Positions 44,152 to 53,577 of a stretch of 64,000 bases of DNA are shown in pieces. Origin of the DNA: Burkholderia sp. WP9 (GTDB lineage: Bacteria > Pseudomonadota > Gammaproteobacteria > Burkholderiales > Burkholderiaceae); contig NZ_FNTG01000002.1 in NCBI RefSeq assembly GCF_900104795.1, positions 2,480,001-2,544,000 on the forward strand. The letters are read 5' to 3'. Position numbers and translations under genes: made by a program. Each line of letters begins with the position of its first letter. Positions within the stretch are counted from its first letter, which is position 1. The notes under the pieces are model-generated. The model saw only the letters and a list, made by a program, of their open reading frames with translations. It searched no databases and was not told where the DNA came from.

Positions 44152-45033
44152 ATGACCGAAGTTACGCGGGCAGGTACTTTTCAACTTGGCGAGCGTCCTG
44201 TGACGCGCATGGGTTACGGTGCGATGCAGCTAGCGGGGCCGCACGTTTTCGGGCCACCGAAAGACCGCACCGCGGCGATAGCGGTGCTTCGTGCTGCAAT
44301 CGAAAGCGGAATCACCCACATCGATACGAGCGATTTTTACGGCCCCCATGTCACGAATCAGCTCATTCGTGAGGCGCTTCATCCTTATCCCGATGCGCTA
44401 ACGATTGTCACGAAGGTGGGCGCCAGCCGAGGGAGCGATGCCTCGTGGAACCTTGCGTCGTCGGCGGCCGAACTGGAATCGGCGGTGCATGACAACCTTC
44501 GCCATCTCGGTCTCGATGCGCTCGACGTCGTGAACTTTCGCGTGATGTTCGACGTGGGTGCACCCGCCGAGGGCGATATCGAGGCGCCGCTAACCGCGCT
44601 TGCGGAACTTCAGGCGAAAGGCTTGATTCGTCACATCGGGTTGAGCAATGTGACCGCAAAGCAGATCGCGCAGGGACGCTCGATCACGAAGATTGCGTGC
44701 GTGCAGAACATGTACAACCTGGCTCATCGTAACGATGACGCGCTGATCGACAGTCTTGCCGAAGATGGCATCGCGTATGTTCCGTTTTTCCCGCTCGGCG
44801 GCTTCTCTCCGTTGCAGGCCGAAGCGTTGAGCGCTGCTGCAGACCAATGCGACGCGACACCGATGCAGGTGGCGCTTGCCTGGTTGTTGCAGCGCTCGCC
44901 GAACATCCTGCTGATACCGGGAACCTCGTCGGTCGAGCATCTGAAGCAGAACATCGCAAGCGTGAACCTTCGTTTGCCAGAGGATGTCTTGTCGCCGTTG
45001 GACACCATCGGTTCCGGGAATACGAAAGACTGA
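44152..45033 (+). CDS. Aldo/keto reductase
   Basis: This 293-residue NADPH-dependent TIM-barrel reductase starts MTEVTRAGTFQLG after AAGGAG. Catalytic residues are recognisable: Asp and Tyr in THIDTSDFYGPHVTNQ, Lys in LTIVTKVGASRG, and the barrel motif DVVNFRVMFDVG, where the usual catalytic His position is unclear. The cofactor end is ILLIPGTSSVEHLKQNI. The group is often annotated as pyridoxal-reductase-like or oxidoreductase. Likely repressed by the divergent TetR and induced by an aldehyde or electrophile. Confidence 0.9.
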   Translation: MTEVTRAGTFQLGERPVTRMGYGAMQLAGPHVFGPPKDRTAAIAVLRAAIESGITHIDTSDFYGPHVTNQLIREALHPYPDALTIVTKVGASRGSDASWNLASSAAELESAVHDNLRHLGLDALDVVNFRVMFDVGAPAEGDIEAPLTALAELQAKGLIRHIGLSNVTAKQIAQGRSITKIACVQNMYNLAHRNDDALIDSLAEDGIAYVPFFPLGGFSPLQAEALSAAADQCDATPMQVALAWLLQRSPNILLIPGTSSVEHLKQNIASVNLRLPEDVLSPLDTIGSGNTKD

Positions 45034-45281
45034 GGTGCTCATCTGCCACGAGGTGTGGTCGCGCGTGAAAACGTGGACGAACGTCCTGAACATGCTGGCG
45101 CGTTGCCATAAACCTTCACAAAGCGACCATGCTGCATTTCGATCGTCCCATGATCGACTGCCGATAAAAAGACGGTAATTATCAAACGGAGCGGCGAAAC
45201 CTAAGATGCCTTCTTGATTCGGGTCGGACCTGATCCGATCCGCCACCGTGCCATCGGCACACCAGATCAGGGAGCATCGCA

Positions 45282-46070
45282 ATGGATATCCGGACGAGCG
45301 GCGCGAGAATTCGCGTCATGGAGCAGGGGGAGGGAGAACGGGCACTCGTGTTCCTTCACTACTGGGGCGGATCGTCCCGCACTTGGGACGGCGTCGTCGG
45401 CCGCTTGTCGACGCCATGCCGAACCGTTGCCACCGATCATCGCGGATGGGGTGACTCGGACGCGCCCGAGCACGGCTACACGATTGCCGATCTCGCGAAC
45501 GATGCACAAGAGGTCATCGAAACACTGGGACTGCGGCGCTACATTCTGGTCGGTCATTCAATGGGCGGAAAAGTAGCGCAGTTGCTTGCGTCCCGGCGAC
45601 CTGCGGGATTGCAGGGCCTGGTGCTCGTGGCGCCGTCGCCGCCTTCGCCCATGGCTCTTCCTGAAGAGCAGCGCGTGGCGATGGCAGCAGCCTATGATTC
45701 GCGCGAGTCGATCGAGTGGGTGCTGGACAACGCACTCACGGCGAATCCGCTCACGCCGGCCTGTCGTGAGCAAGTCATCGCCGACAGCCTGCGCGGTGCG
45801 CCGCAAGCCAAAGCTGCGTGGCCACGCACCGCCATGCTCGAAGACATTACTGACGATGTGAGGTCCATCAATGTCCCCGTGCTGGTGATTGCCGGCGAGT
45901 TGGACAAAGTTGATCGTGTGGAGACGTTGCAGAAGGAGTTGCTGCCCCGGATTGCAGGCGCGCGCTTGCAGGTGTTGCCGGGCATCGGCCATCTGTCGCC
46001 GCTCGAGGCACCCGAGGCGGTCGCGGCGGCGATCGAGAAGTTCGTGGCAGCCCAAGACGCCGCCGCATAG
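45282..46070 (+). CDS. Alpha/beta-hydrolase
   Basis: The 262-residue hydrolase has the oxyanion-hole region LVFLHYWGGSSRTWDGVV, the nucleophile elbow GHSMGGK with Ser93, the acid in AGELDKVDRVE and the His in LPGIGHLSPLEAPEAV, so the catalytic triad is complete. GGGAGCA precedes ATG. No signal peptide. It converges with the LysR gene downstream. The substrate is unknown; the sequence is of the haloperoxidase/esterase kind. Confidence 0.9.
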   Translation: MDIRTSGARIRVMEQGEGERALVFLHYWGGSSRTWDGVVGRLSTPCRTVATDHRGWGDSDAPEHGYTIADLANDAQEVIETLGLRRYILVGHSMGGKVAQLLASRRPAGLQGLVLVAPSPPSPMALPEEQRVAMAAAYDSRESIEWVLDNALTANPLTPACREQVIADSLRGAPQAKAAWPRTAMLEDITDDVRSINVPVLVIAGELDKVDRVETLQKELLPRIAGARLQVLPGIGHLSPLEAPEAVAAAIEKFVAAQDAAA

Positions 46071-46135
46071 CTCGTGCATAGACGACGTGTCACGCGCATG
46101 CGGCGCCACGCTGAGCGGCACGCCGCTTCTGCCGC

Positions 46136-47104
46136 CTAGGACTTCACCCGTTTTGGCTTGTCGGAGGAACGACGCGGGCTGGCGCTACGCCGCGTCGGAA
46201 TGCGATCCCACGGCGGATCGTCTCCGAATGCCGCCACCAGATGGTCGAGGAACCGGCGCACTTTGAGTGGCATGTGACGCGCGCTCGGATAGACCGCCTG
46301 GATCGTCAATTCCGAGGTGTGGTACTCCGGCAGCAGTTCGACGAGTTTTCCAAGCGCGATCTGCTCTCCAAACACGAACGTGGGTCCATAAACGATACCG
46401 GCTCCGGCGAGTGCCGCGGCAAGCAGCATCTGGGTGTTGTTGGCCGAGATCCGGCTCGGCCCGTCGATCACATGCGAACGGCGTTTCGCATCGACCAGCG
46501 TCCAGTCTCCCACGGACACAGCTTCACTGAACGTGAGCCGCGGCGCCTGCCGCAGGTCGTCCGGATTGCGCGGCGCTCCGTGACGCCTGAGATAGTCCGG
46601 GGACGCGCAGATCACCATTCGGCACGGTGCGAGCCGGCGTGCGATCAACCCCGAATCGGGCAAACGCCCAATTCGAATCGCAATATCGACACCGGCTTCG
46701 AGCAGGTCGACATAGCGGTCACTCAACGACACTTCGATTTTGACCTGCGGATTGTCTTCCACAAAGCTCGCGAGCACGTCGCCGAGATGCATGGCGCCGA
46801 AAGTGACCGGAGCGGAAATGCGCAGCACGCCACCAGGCGCTCCGTGTGCATCACCCGCCTCGCGATTGGCCTCGTCGTAGGCTTCGAGGATCTGTTTGCA
46901 GCGTTGGTAATAGTTTTGACCGATATCGGTCAGGCTCAGACGGCGCGTCGTGCGCTGGAGCAGTCTTACATTCAGTTCGGCTTCGATCGCACTCACGTAT
47001 TTGCCGGCCATCGCGGCGGATAACCCGAAACGTCGCGCGGCGGCTGCAAGACTGCCTTCATCGACCGCCGCGACGAACACGCCCATGCCAGTCAACCGGT
47101 CCAT
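46136..47104 (-). CDS. LysR-family transcriptional regulator
   Basis: This regulator has 322 residues. The front MDRLTGMGVFVAAVDEGSLAAAARRFGLSAAMAGKYVSAIEAELNVRLLQRTTRRLSLTDIG is a CrgA-like LysR DNA-binding domain, and the effector domain starts LRISAPVTFGAMHLGDVLASFVEDN. The tail is basic (TRRSASPRRSSDKPKRVKS), longer than usual. It does not diverge from an obvious target; the nearest genes are the converging hydrolase and, upstream, the sulfite exporter gene on the same strand. Confidence 0.9.
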   Translation of the reverse strand: MDRLTGMGVFVAAVDEGSLAAAARRFGLSAAMAGKYVSAIEAELNVRLLQRTTRRLSLTDIGQNYYQRCKQILEAYDEANREAGDAHGAPGGVLRISAPVTFGAMHLGDVLASFVEDNPQVKIEVSLSDRYVDLLEAGVDIAIRIGRLPDSGLIARRLAPCRMVICASPDYLRRHGAPRNPDDLRQAPRLTFSEAVSVGDWTLVDAKRRSHVIDGPSRISANNTQMLLAAALAGAGIVYGPTFVFGEQIALGKLVELLPEYHTSELTIQAVYPSARHMPLKVRRFLDHLVAAFGDDPPWDRIPTRRSASPRRSSDKPKRVKS

Positions 47105-47228
47105 TTGCTCCTCGATTCGATAGCTGGATTATCGGATGGGTCAGCATAAACGAAAATACCCAACTTCCAGCCAACTCCAGGAAACGGGAACGCAGCAACT
47201 TTGCTGCGACAGGCGAAGTCAGGCGAAG

Positions 47229-48032
47229 TCAGGCGATCGCGGCTTTCGCCATCAGCCCCAGCGCGACGCATATCAGGATGGTCGCGAAACCGAGTTGCAC
47301 CCGGTGCGCCGGGAGACGGTGCGACGCGGCGCGTCCTGCGAGCATGCCCGCGCCAGTGGCGAGGCTGAACCACAGCACCACTTCGAGCGGTAGCGAAGCG
47401 CCGTGGCGCATCGTGGCGATGACACCGCCACCGCCGACCAGTGTGATGACCAGAAGCGAGGTAGCCACGACACCGTGCATCGGCACGTTGGTCAGCTTGC
47501 GCATCATCGGCACGATGATGAATCCTCCGCCGACACCGAGCATGCCGGTCATCAGTCCGGTAACCGCACCCGTTGCCGCGAGCGCCGCGCCCGTCGCCCA
47601 CGACCAGACGAGCCGGCCGGTCGCGGGGTTGACGCGCGCCACGCACAGCGCCGATTCGGGCTGCGGTGCCGCACCGCTGCGGAGTGTCTGGCGTAGCAGC
47701 CGGACCGCGACGATCAGCATCACGCTCGCAAAGAGCGCAAGCAGCAGGCGTTGTGGCAACGCGTGGGCGAGACGGGCGCCCACGGCGGTCGCTGGAATGC
47801 CGGCGATCGCCATGAACAGCGCGGCACGATATCGGACCAGCCGCTTGCGGAAGGCTTCAAGTGCGCCGACCGCGGCACTGCTCGATACGGCGACGAGCGC
47901 GACCGGCGTGGCCTGCTGCATTGGCCAGCCCATCCCGAACACCAGCGCGGGCACCGCGAGAATGCCGCCGCCCGCGCCCGTCAGACCAAGCAACGCGCCG
48001 ACGATCGCGCCGAGAAGAAGTGAGATCAGCAT
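47229..48032 (-). CDS. TauE/SafE-family anion exporter
   Basis: The 267-residue membrane protein has about eight helices and two copies of the TauE repeat: GAIVGALLGLTGAGGGILAVPALVFG near the start and GAVTGLMTGMLGVGGGFIIVPMM in the middle. Members export or import sulfite, thiosulfate or other sulfur anions. It is the last gene of a minus-strand run pdo-sqr-tauE, 33 bases after sqr, so it probably removes the sulfite or thiosulfate made by sulfide oxidation. Confidence 0.9.
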   Translation of the reverse strand: MLISLLLGAIVGALLGLTGAGGGILAVPALVFGMGWPMQQATPVALVAVSSSAAVGALEAFRKRLVRYRAALFMAIAGIPATAVGARLAHALPQRLLLALFASVMLIVAVRLLRQTLRSGAAPQPESALCVARVNPATGRLVWSWATGAALAATGAVTGLMTGMLGVGGGFIIVPMMRKLTNVPMHGVVATSLLVITLVGGGGVIATMRHGASLPLEVVLWFSLATGAGMLAGRAASHRLPAHRVQLGFATILICVALGLMAKAAIA

Positions 48033-48065
48033 CGATAGCCTTGAGGGTTGATGACAAGCCGCCGC

Positions 48066-49385
48066 TCATTCGGCGAGACGGGGATGGGCGAGCCACTCCT
48101 TGCCTTTGAGCATGCCGCGCCAATAGAGCGGCGGCAGGATGCGCTCCTTCAGCAGCCAGGCGAGCCGCGATGGATGCTTGCCGTCGATCAGCCAGCCGGG
48201 GAACGTCGGTGCGACCTTGCCCCCGTAGAGAAACTCGGCAAGCACGATCTTGCCGCGTTCGACCGTGAGCGGACACGATCCGTATCCGTCGTACGTTGCG
48301 ACACCCGACATAGCGCCGAGCGCCGCGAGCACGTTGTGCGCGACGACGGGCGCCTGCTTGCGAGCGGCGGCCGCTGTCTTTGCGTTGGGCGTGTTCGTCA
48401 CGTCGCCGAGCCCGTAGACGTTATCGAAGCGCTTATGGCGCAGCGTGCTCTGGTCGACGTCGACCCAGCCCGCCGCGTCGGCAAGCGGACTGACGGCGAT
48501 GAAGTCGGGCGCCGTCTGCGGCGGCACCACGTGGATCATGTCGAATTCCGTTTCGACACGTTCGGGCGCGCCGCCCGCCACCGTACGCGTGAAAGTGGCG
48601 CGCTTCGCCTCGCCGTCGATCGCGCTCAGGTTGAATCCGAAATTCAGCTTGATGCCGTAACTCTCGACGTATTTCATCAGCGCGGGCACGTAGTCGGCCA
48701 CGCCGAACAGCACCGCTCCCGCGTTATAAAACTCGACGTCGATCCCGCCGAGCCTCCCGGTGCGCTGCCAGTGATCGGAGGACAGATACATGGCCTTTTG
48801 CGGCGCGCCGGCGCATTTGATCGGCATCGGCGGCTGCGTGAAGAGCGCGCGTCCGCCCTTTAGCCCCTGTACGAGGCGCCACGTGTACGGGGCGAGGTCG
48901 TAGCGATAGTTCGAGGTGACGCCATTGCGGCCGAGGGTCTGCGCCAACCCTTCGACGGCGTTCCAGTTGAGCTTGAGCCCTGCGCAGACGATGAGCTGGC
49001 TATACCTGACAACGCGGCAACCCTCGAGCACCAGCGCATTGTTCTCCGGCTCGAACGCCGCTACGGCGCCCTTGATCCGGTGCACCCTGGCCGGCAGCAC
49101 GTCGTCCATGGTGCGCGCCGTCGTCTCGGGCCGGAACACACCGGCGCCGACCATCGTCCAGCCCGGCTGGTAGTAGTGCGTGTCGGCCGGATCGATCACG
49201 GCGATATCCAGCCCCGGCGCGCGCGCGAGCAGGCTCGACGCTGTCGCGATGCCCGCGGCGCCGGCCCCCACGATGACGACGTCGTGCCGCTCCTGTGAGA
49301 CGACGAGGGGCGACGCGATCCGCCCGGCAAGGCCGGTCAGGTCGTGGCCGGCAGCTTGCGGGTTCGTGTGCTTTCTGATTTCCAT
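48066..49385 (-). CDS. sqr: Sulfide:quinone oxidoreductase (type II/eukaryote-like)
   Basis: SQR oxidises H2S to sulfane sulfur on the membrane surface and passes electrons to quinone. The 439-residue flavoprotein has VVIVGAGAAGIATASSLLARAPGLDIAVIDPADTHYYQPGWTMVGAG, the typical SQR front, a Cys in the conserved FTQPPMPIKCAGAPQKAMYL, and VYGLGDVTNTPNAKTAAAARKQAPVVAHN for FAD. It lacks a signal peptide. It sits 39 bases after the persulfide dioxygenase gene, within a sulfide-induced operon divergent from fisR. Confidence 0.9.
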   Translation of the reverse strand: MEIRKHTNPQAAGHDLTGLAGRIASPLVVSQERHDVVIVGAGAAGIATASSLLARAPGLDIAVIDPADTHYYQPGWTMVGAGVFRPETTARTMDDVLPARVHRIKGAVAAFEPENNALVLEGCRVVRYSQLIVCAGLKLNWNAVEGLAQTLGRNGVTSNYRYDLAPYTWRLVQGLKGGRALFTQPPMPIKCAGAPQKAMYLSSDHWQRTGRLGGIDVEFYNAGAVLFGVADYVPALMKYVESYGIKLNFGFNLSAIDGEAKRATFTRTVAGGAPERVETEFDMIHVVPPQTAPDFIAVSPLADAAGWVDVDQSTLRHKRFDNVYGLGDVTNTPNAKTAAAARKQAPVVAHNVLAALGAMSGVATYDGYGSCPLTVERGKIVLAEFLYGGKVAPTFPGWLIDGKHPSRLAWLLKERILPPLYWRGMLKGKEWLAHPRLAE

Positions 49386-49424
49386 TGCTTCTCCTAACTA
49401 TTGTGCCGACGCTCAACGCATCCG

Positions 49425-50306
49425 TCAGAGCGCATTCACCGGAATCTTGATGTACGAAACGCCGTTACTCTCGGGCTCGGGCAGATGGCCGGCGCGCATG
49501 TTGACCTGAACGGAAGGAAGAATCAGAACAGGCATATCGAGCGTCGCATCGCGGGCCTTGCGCATTTCGACGAAGGCCTGCTCGGGTGTTCCTTCGCGTA
49601 CGTGAATGTTGTGCTCGCGTTCGTCCGCGACCGAGCTTTCGTACTGCACCGGACGGCCACCCGGCTGATAGTCGTGGCACATGTAAAGGCGTGTTTGCGA
49701 AGGCAGGCTCAGGACACGGCGGATCGAGCGGTACAGGGTGGATGCGTCGCCTCCCGGAAAGTCGCAGCGGGCGGTGCCGTAATCGGGCATGAAGAGCGTG
49801 TCGCCCACGAATGCCGCGTGATCGTCGCCGTCGCTCACGACATAGGTGACGCACGCCGGCGTGTGGCCGGGCGTGTACATCACGCGCACTTGCAGCTGTC
49901 CCAGGGCGAAGGTTTCGCCGTCGGCGAAGAGGTGATCGAACTGCGAGCCGTCCGTGGCAAACCCATGCCCGGCATTGAAGAGCTTGCCGAACACCTGCTG
50001 CACGCGCGTGACCTGACCGCCGATCGCGATTCTCCCGCCTAGCCGTTCCTTGAGATACGGCGCGGCGGACAGATGGTCCGCGTGCACATGCGTCTCCAGC
50101 AACCATTGCACGCTTGCGCCTAGTGCTTCGACGCGGGCGGCTAGCCGATCGGCCGACACGGTTCGCGTCCGGCCCGACTTCGGGTCGTAATCGAGCACGC
50201 TGTCGATCAGCGCGCATTGCTGCGAGCGCGGATCCAGCAGCAGATAGCTGATAGTCCACGTGGCGGGGTCGAAGAATCCTTCGACGATAAATTGGCTGGC
50301 TGTCAT
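49425..50306 (-). CDS. Persulfide dioxygenase-type metallo-beta-lactamase protein
   Basis: PDO oxidises glutathione persulfide to sulfite with a single Fe(II). The start MTASQFIVEGFFDP gives 293 residues. The metal motif is THVHADHL (His73, His75, Asp77, His78), with GHTPACVTYVV and GDTLFMPDYGTARCDFPGG supplying further ligands and the family segment. It resembles the Blh/PDO group located beside sqr. First gene of the operon, ~45 bases downstream of a sigma54-like promoter and divergent from its presumed activator FisR. Confidence 0.88.
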   Translation of the reverse strand: MTASQFIVEGFFDPATWTISYLLLDPRSQQCALIDSVLDYDPKSGRTRTVSADRLAARVEALGASVQWLLETHVHADHLSAAPYLKERLGGRIAIGGQVTRVQQVFGKLFNAGHGFATDGSQFDHLFADGETFALGQLQVRVMYTPGHTPACVTYVVSDGDDHAAFVGDTLFMPDYGTARCDFPGGDASTLYRSIRRVLSLPSQTRLYMCHDYQPGGRPVQYESSVADEREHNIHVREGTPEQAFVEMRKARDATLDMPVLILPSVQVNMRAGHLPEPESNGVSYIKIPVNAL

Positions 50307-50361
50307 TGCAGTCGTTCCTCGTGCCGGACGGGCTGTCCAGCAACATTCGGAGGCGACTTCA

Positions 50362-50377
50362 ATCAAGTATCGTGCCA
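50362..50377 (-). promoter_or_regulatory. Sigma54-type promoter for the sulfide operon
   Basis: On the minus strand TGGCACG-N4-TTGAT fits the sigma54 -24/-12 consensus (TGGCACG-N4-TTGCW) with one change in the -12 part. It lies ~55 bases before the persulfide dioxygenase start, in the correct orientation for pdo-sqr-tauE, and the divergent activator is of the sigma54-dependent class. Confidence 0.65.
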
Positions 50378-50486
50378 GTCGCGCCTTGGTGTCGCGCGGA
50401 AGTTCTAAATCCATGATCCACATCGATTTTTATGCGCCCCCGCGCCGCCCTGAAGCGGCCCGCGCCAAAGAGAGCGTCAGGCGACG

Positions 50487-50532
50487 GACTGCCACTGTCT
50501 GCCATATGGCAGTCGTGGCAGAAATGGCAGTC
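50487..50532. promoter_or_regulatory. Cluster of TGGCAG/CTGCCA half-sites, probable FisR upstream activating sequence
   Basis: Within 46 bases there are GACTGCCA (50487-50494), the perfect 14-bp palindrome CTGCCATATGGCAG (50499-50512), and TGGCAGTC again at 50507-50514 and 50525-50532. The cluster is ~110-125 bp upstream of the sigma54-like promoter, the usual distance for an enhancer site, and close to the fisR start, allowing self-control. Confidence 0.6.
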
Positions 50533-50577
50533 GGCGCGTATAGTGCTCATTCCTCGACGTATTTCCGGTCTGCAACC

Positions 50578-51984
50578 ATGATCCTGCCCGAGCCTTCATC
50601 CGTCCCGAACGCCTCGTCTGATGCGGTGCCCGCGCAGCCTGGCGCCCCCGAGATTGCCGCTCTCGTGTCCTATCTGGAATACGACCCGCAGCCTTCGATC
50701 GTGCTCGACCCGGACTACCGCATTCTTGCGGCCAACACCGCGTACCGGCGGCAGTTCGGCGTCGCGGGGCAGCCGCACGTTGGGCGACGCTGCTACCAGG
50801 TATCGCACCACTACGACGTACCATGCGACCAGGCCGGCGAGCATTGCCCGATGAAGCGGGCGTCCGAACTCCGCAGCGCGGATCGCGTGCTGCACATCCA
50901 TCACACGCCGCGCGGCCCCGAACATGTGGACGTGGAATTGCGGCCAATCTTCGACACGCGGCGCGAGATCGTCGCGTATGTCGAGCGGCTCTCGACGGTG
51001 CGCGGCGCCTCCGCGCGGCCAAGCGTGGACGGGTTGGTGGGACGCGCACCTGCGTTCAACGAAGCGATCGCGGCATTGCAGCGTGTCGCGCCCTCGATGT
51101 TGCCTGTCCTCCTGCTCGGCGAGTCCGGCACGGGCAAGGAACTGTTCGCCCATGCGCTGCACGAGGCGAGCGATCGGGCACAACGGCCGTTCGTGGTGGT
51201 CGACTGCTCTGGCATCACGGAGACGCTGTTCGAAAGCGAATTGTTCGGCTACGAGAAAGGCTCGTTCACCGGTGCCGTCAACCGCAAGCCTGGGCTCGTC
51301 GAGACGGCCCAGGGCGGGACTCTGTTTCTCGACGAAATAGGCGATGTGCCATTGTCGATGCAGGTCAAGCTGCTGCGTCTCATCGAGACGGGTGCGTTTC
51401 GCCGCGTCGGCAGCGTGGAGACGCAGCGCGCGGACTTCCGGCTCGTCGCCGCGACGCACAAGCCCCTTGAGCAGATGCTGGCGGCCGGACAGTTCCGCTC
51501 GGACCTGTATTTCCGGATCAGCGCGTTCCCGATTCGTCTGCCCGCGCTGCGCGACCGCTCCGACGACATTCCATTGCTGGTGGATTCGACGCTGCAACGC
51601 ATCGCCTCGGGGCGCGGCACCGCGCCGCGCAAGACTTTGGTCGCACCGGAGGCGCTCGCACTGCTACGCGCGTATCGCTGGCCGGGCAACATTCGCGAGC
51701 TGCGCAATGTGCTCGAACGCGCGAGCCTGCTTGCCGACGATGGCGTGATCCGGCCGGAACACCTGCCGGAGATGGTCAGGGGCGAGGTGCCGTCGGCGAG
51801 GCCAGAGCATGCGGCCTTACGCCTTGCTGGTCGCACCAAGCTCACGGATGTCGAACTGGCCCGCATAGCAGCGGGTTTCGTGGGGATGCGCAGAGACCTT
51901 GCAGCACAACTCGGCATTAGCGAGCGCACGCTGTACCGGCGGCTGAAGGCTCTCGACCAGGTTGACTCCAACGGCGAGCACTAA
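50578..51984 (+). CDS. fisR: FisR-type sigma54-dependent activator responding to sulfide/sulfane sulfur
   Basis: FisR turns on sqr/pdo genes when its cysteines react with sulfane sulfur. This 468-residue protein has a PAS-like sensor at ~30-145 with Cys72, Cys83 and Cys90 (RRCYQV, DVPCDQ, EHCPMK); the 11- and 7-residue spacings equal those recalled for Cupriavidus FisR C53/C64/C71. The AAA+ domain (~155-390) has Walker [15 protein letters not shown] (a GAFTGA variant that contacts sigma54) and LFLDEIGD. The Fis helix-turn-helix closes it ([21 protein letters not shown]). It lies divergent from the sulfide operon. Confidence 0.92.
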   Translation: MILPEPSSVPNASSDAVPAQPGAPEIAALVSYLEYDPQPSIVLDPDYRILAANTAYRRQFGVAGQPHVGRRCYQVSHHYDVPCDQAGEHCPMKRASELRSADRVLHIHHTPRGPEHVDVELRPIFDTRREIVAYVERLSTVRGASARPSVDGLVGRAPAFNEAIAALQRVAPSMLPVLLLGESGTGKELFAHALHEASDRAQRPFVVVDCSGITETLFESELFGYEKGSFTGAVNRKPGLVETAQGGTLFLDEIGDVPLSMQVKLLRLIETGAFRRVGSVETQRADFRLVAATHKPLEQMLAAGQFRSDLYFRISAFPIRLPALRDRSDDIPLLVDSTLQRIASGRGTAPRKTLVAPEALALLRAYRWPGNIRELRNVLERASLLADDGVIRPEHLPEMVRGEVPSARPEHAALRLAGRTKLTDVELARIAAGFVGMRRDLAAQLGISERTLYRRLKALDQVDSNGEH

Positions 51985-52326
51985 AGAAAAGCATTGCGCG
52001 CGATGACCGTCCGCGGCTTAGAAAAAGCGCAGTGCAGGCGGTTCAAATGCACGCCATCTGGCGTGCGCGCTGTGCCAGGCATTCCGGCCACCGGGCGCAC
52101 TATCAACACGAGAAACACGAAGCGAACCGGCAATCAGCGCGCGTCCCGCCAGGCAACTCTCGCCTCATCAAAAGATCACAACCGCGGTCGCTTGCCTTGC
52201 CCCCAAACCTGAAAACTCATTTGCGCCGAGGGCACTACCGGCGCGGTTTGCCAGAACGTAAATTCATTTCACGACTTCGCTGCAAACACAGCGGAGCTGG
52301 CCAACCTTGATTTCAGGAGAAACAAC
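51985..52326. other. Intergenic region downstream of fisR with one strong hairpin
   Basis: GCACGCCA (52049-52056) and TGGCGTGC (52059-52066) can pair as a tight stem that may end the fisR transcript, though no T-run follows. The rest (342 bases in all) holds no recognisable gene. TTCAGGAGAAACAAC before 52327 is the ribosome-binding site of the bicupin gene. Confidence 0.4.
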
Positions 52327-53271
52327 ATGCTTGATCGCACCGACGCAGCCCTTCTGGCAGACGACACCAACGTCACCGATAGCGCGCAATACTTCGAATA
52401 CACCAAAGCGGCCAACCCGATTGGCGCAAAACTGATTTCGCGCGTTCCCTTCAAGACGTTCCCCGCTGACCTGTATGCCGACGGTCCGACTCGCGTCGTT
52501 GCGCTCGACCTGTCAGCGGAACTGGGTTGCGACGCACCGGCGACCGGCCCGGGGTTGGTCGCCAACTTCGTTCGGATTCTGAAGGGGGAGCGCGTCGAAC
52601 TGGACCCGCTGGCCACATCGCAGATTTTCTATGTCATTCGCGGATCGGGATCGGCGGTGCAGGGCGGACACACGATTTCATTTACGCAAGGCGCGTTCTT
52701 CTCGTTGCCCGGCGGTATCGAATCCACGATTTCGGCGCTCGAAGATGTCGCGTTGTACTACGTCACCGACGCGCCATTGCTGACTTACCTCGGAGTGGAT
52801 TCGGTTTCTCCGCGATTCGCCCCGACCTTGTATCCGGCGGAACGCGCCGAGGCCGAACTGCAGAAAGTCGCCAAGGATACGCACGCCGCGCTTCGTAGCC
52901 GTATTTCCGTGCTGCTGGCCAACGCCAGTTTTCCGCAAACCCGCACGGTGACGCACGTGCTGTGGGCAATGTTCGGTCTGCTTCCTGGAAAGTCGGTTCA
53001 GAAGCCGCACCGTCATCAGTCGATTGCGCTGGACTTCATCGTTGATTGTCCGCAGGGATGCTATAGCCTCGTCGGCACGGAACTGGACGAGCAGGGCAAT
53101 ATTGCGGACGCCACCCGAGTCGATTGGGCGCCGGGCCTCGCGTTCGTGACGCCGCCGGGATACTGGCACGCCCACTTCAATGAATCGGACGAAGATGCCC
53201 GGCTCATTCCCATTCAGGACGCCGGCTTGCAAACTTATTTGCGCGCACTGGATATCCGCTTTGCCAAATAA
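52327..53271 (+). CDS. Bicupin-domain protein of unknown substrate
   Basis: The 314-residue protein contains two cupin folds. The first is around ~70-150 (IFYVIRGSGSAVQGGHTISFTQGAFFSLPGG) and has few metal ligands. The second is around ~215-300: GLLPGKSVQKPHRHQSIALDFIVDC ... FVTPPGYWHAHFNESDEDARLIPIQDAGL, whose His residues (PHRHQS, YWHAH) could bind iron. The layout recalls gentisate dioxygenase-like bicupins, but I cannot assign a reaction. AGGAGAAAC precedes ATG. A LysR gene on the same strand follows after ~300 bases and a terminator. Confidence 0.75.
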   Translation: MLDRTDAALLADDTNVTDSAQYFEYTKAANPIGAKLISRVPFKTFPADLYADGPTRVVALDLSAELGCDAPATGPGLVANFVRILKGERVELDPLATSQIFYVIRGSGSAVQGGHTISFTQGAFFSLPGGIESTISALEDVALYYVTDAPLLTYLGVDSVSPRFAPTLYPAERAEAELQKVAKDTHAALRSRISVLLANASFPQTRTVTHVLWAMFGLLPGKSVQKPHRHQSIALDFIVDCPQGCYSLVGTELDEQGNIADATRVDWAPGLAFVTPPGYWHAHFNESDEDARLIPIQDAGLQTYLRALDIRFAK

Positions 53272-53316
53272 GCAGGCTGTCATCGAGCAATAGAAAAGTC
53301 TCTGTCCGTCGTACTC

Positions 53317-53357
53317 GGCGAGCCCGTCGCGCACTTCCAGTGCGTGACGGGCTCGCC
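53317..53357 (+). terminator. Long terminator-like hairpin after the bicupin gene
   Basis: GGCGAGCCCGTC (53317-53328) pairs exactly with GACGGGCTCGCC (53346-53357), and the stem continues inward through GCGCAC/GTGCGT with one G-T wobble, leaving a 5-base loop TTCCA. This is the strongest stem in the window. It lacks a downstream T-run. Confidence 0.65.
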
Positions 53358-53577
53358 ATTGAACTGATCGCATGCCAAGGGCTTTGCACAAACGACATGG
53401 GCGCAGCCTCGGCCTTCTGCCATCTGTTCCGGCGAATGAATTCGGGTTCAGCACGCACGCCGGCGGTGTGAAGGCTGATATCGTAAGCTACCCTGCACTG
53501 ACAGTGCGTGCCGGCTGAAACGCCCAGACTCGATTGAAGGGCGCCGCGCCCCGCCGCAGTCCACTTTGGATTTCCAC

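Noticed and set aside
43415-45033. TetR and aldo/keto reductase as an unusual system
   Set aside because: A common regulator-reductase pair; nothing beyond normal family features was seen.
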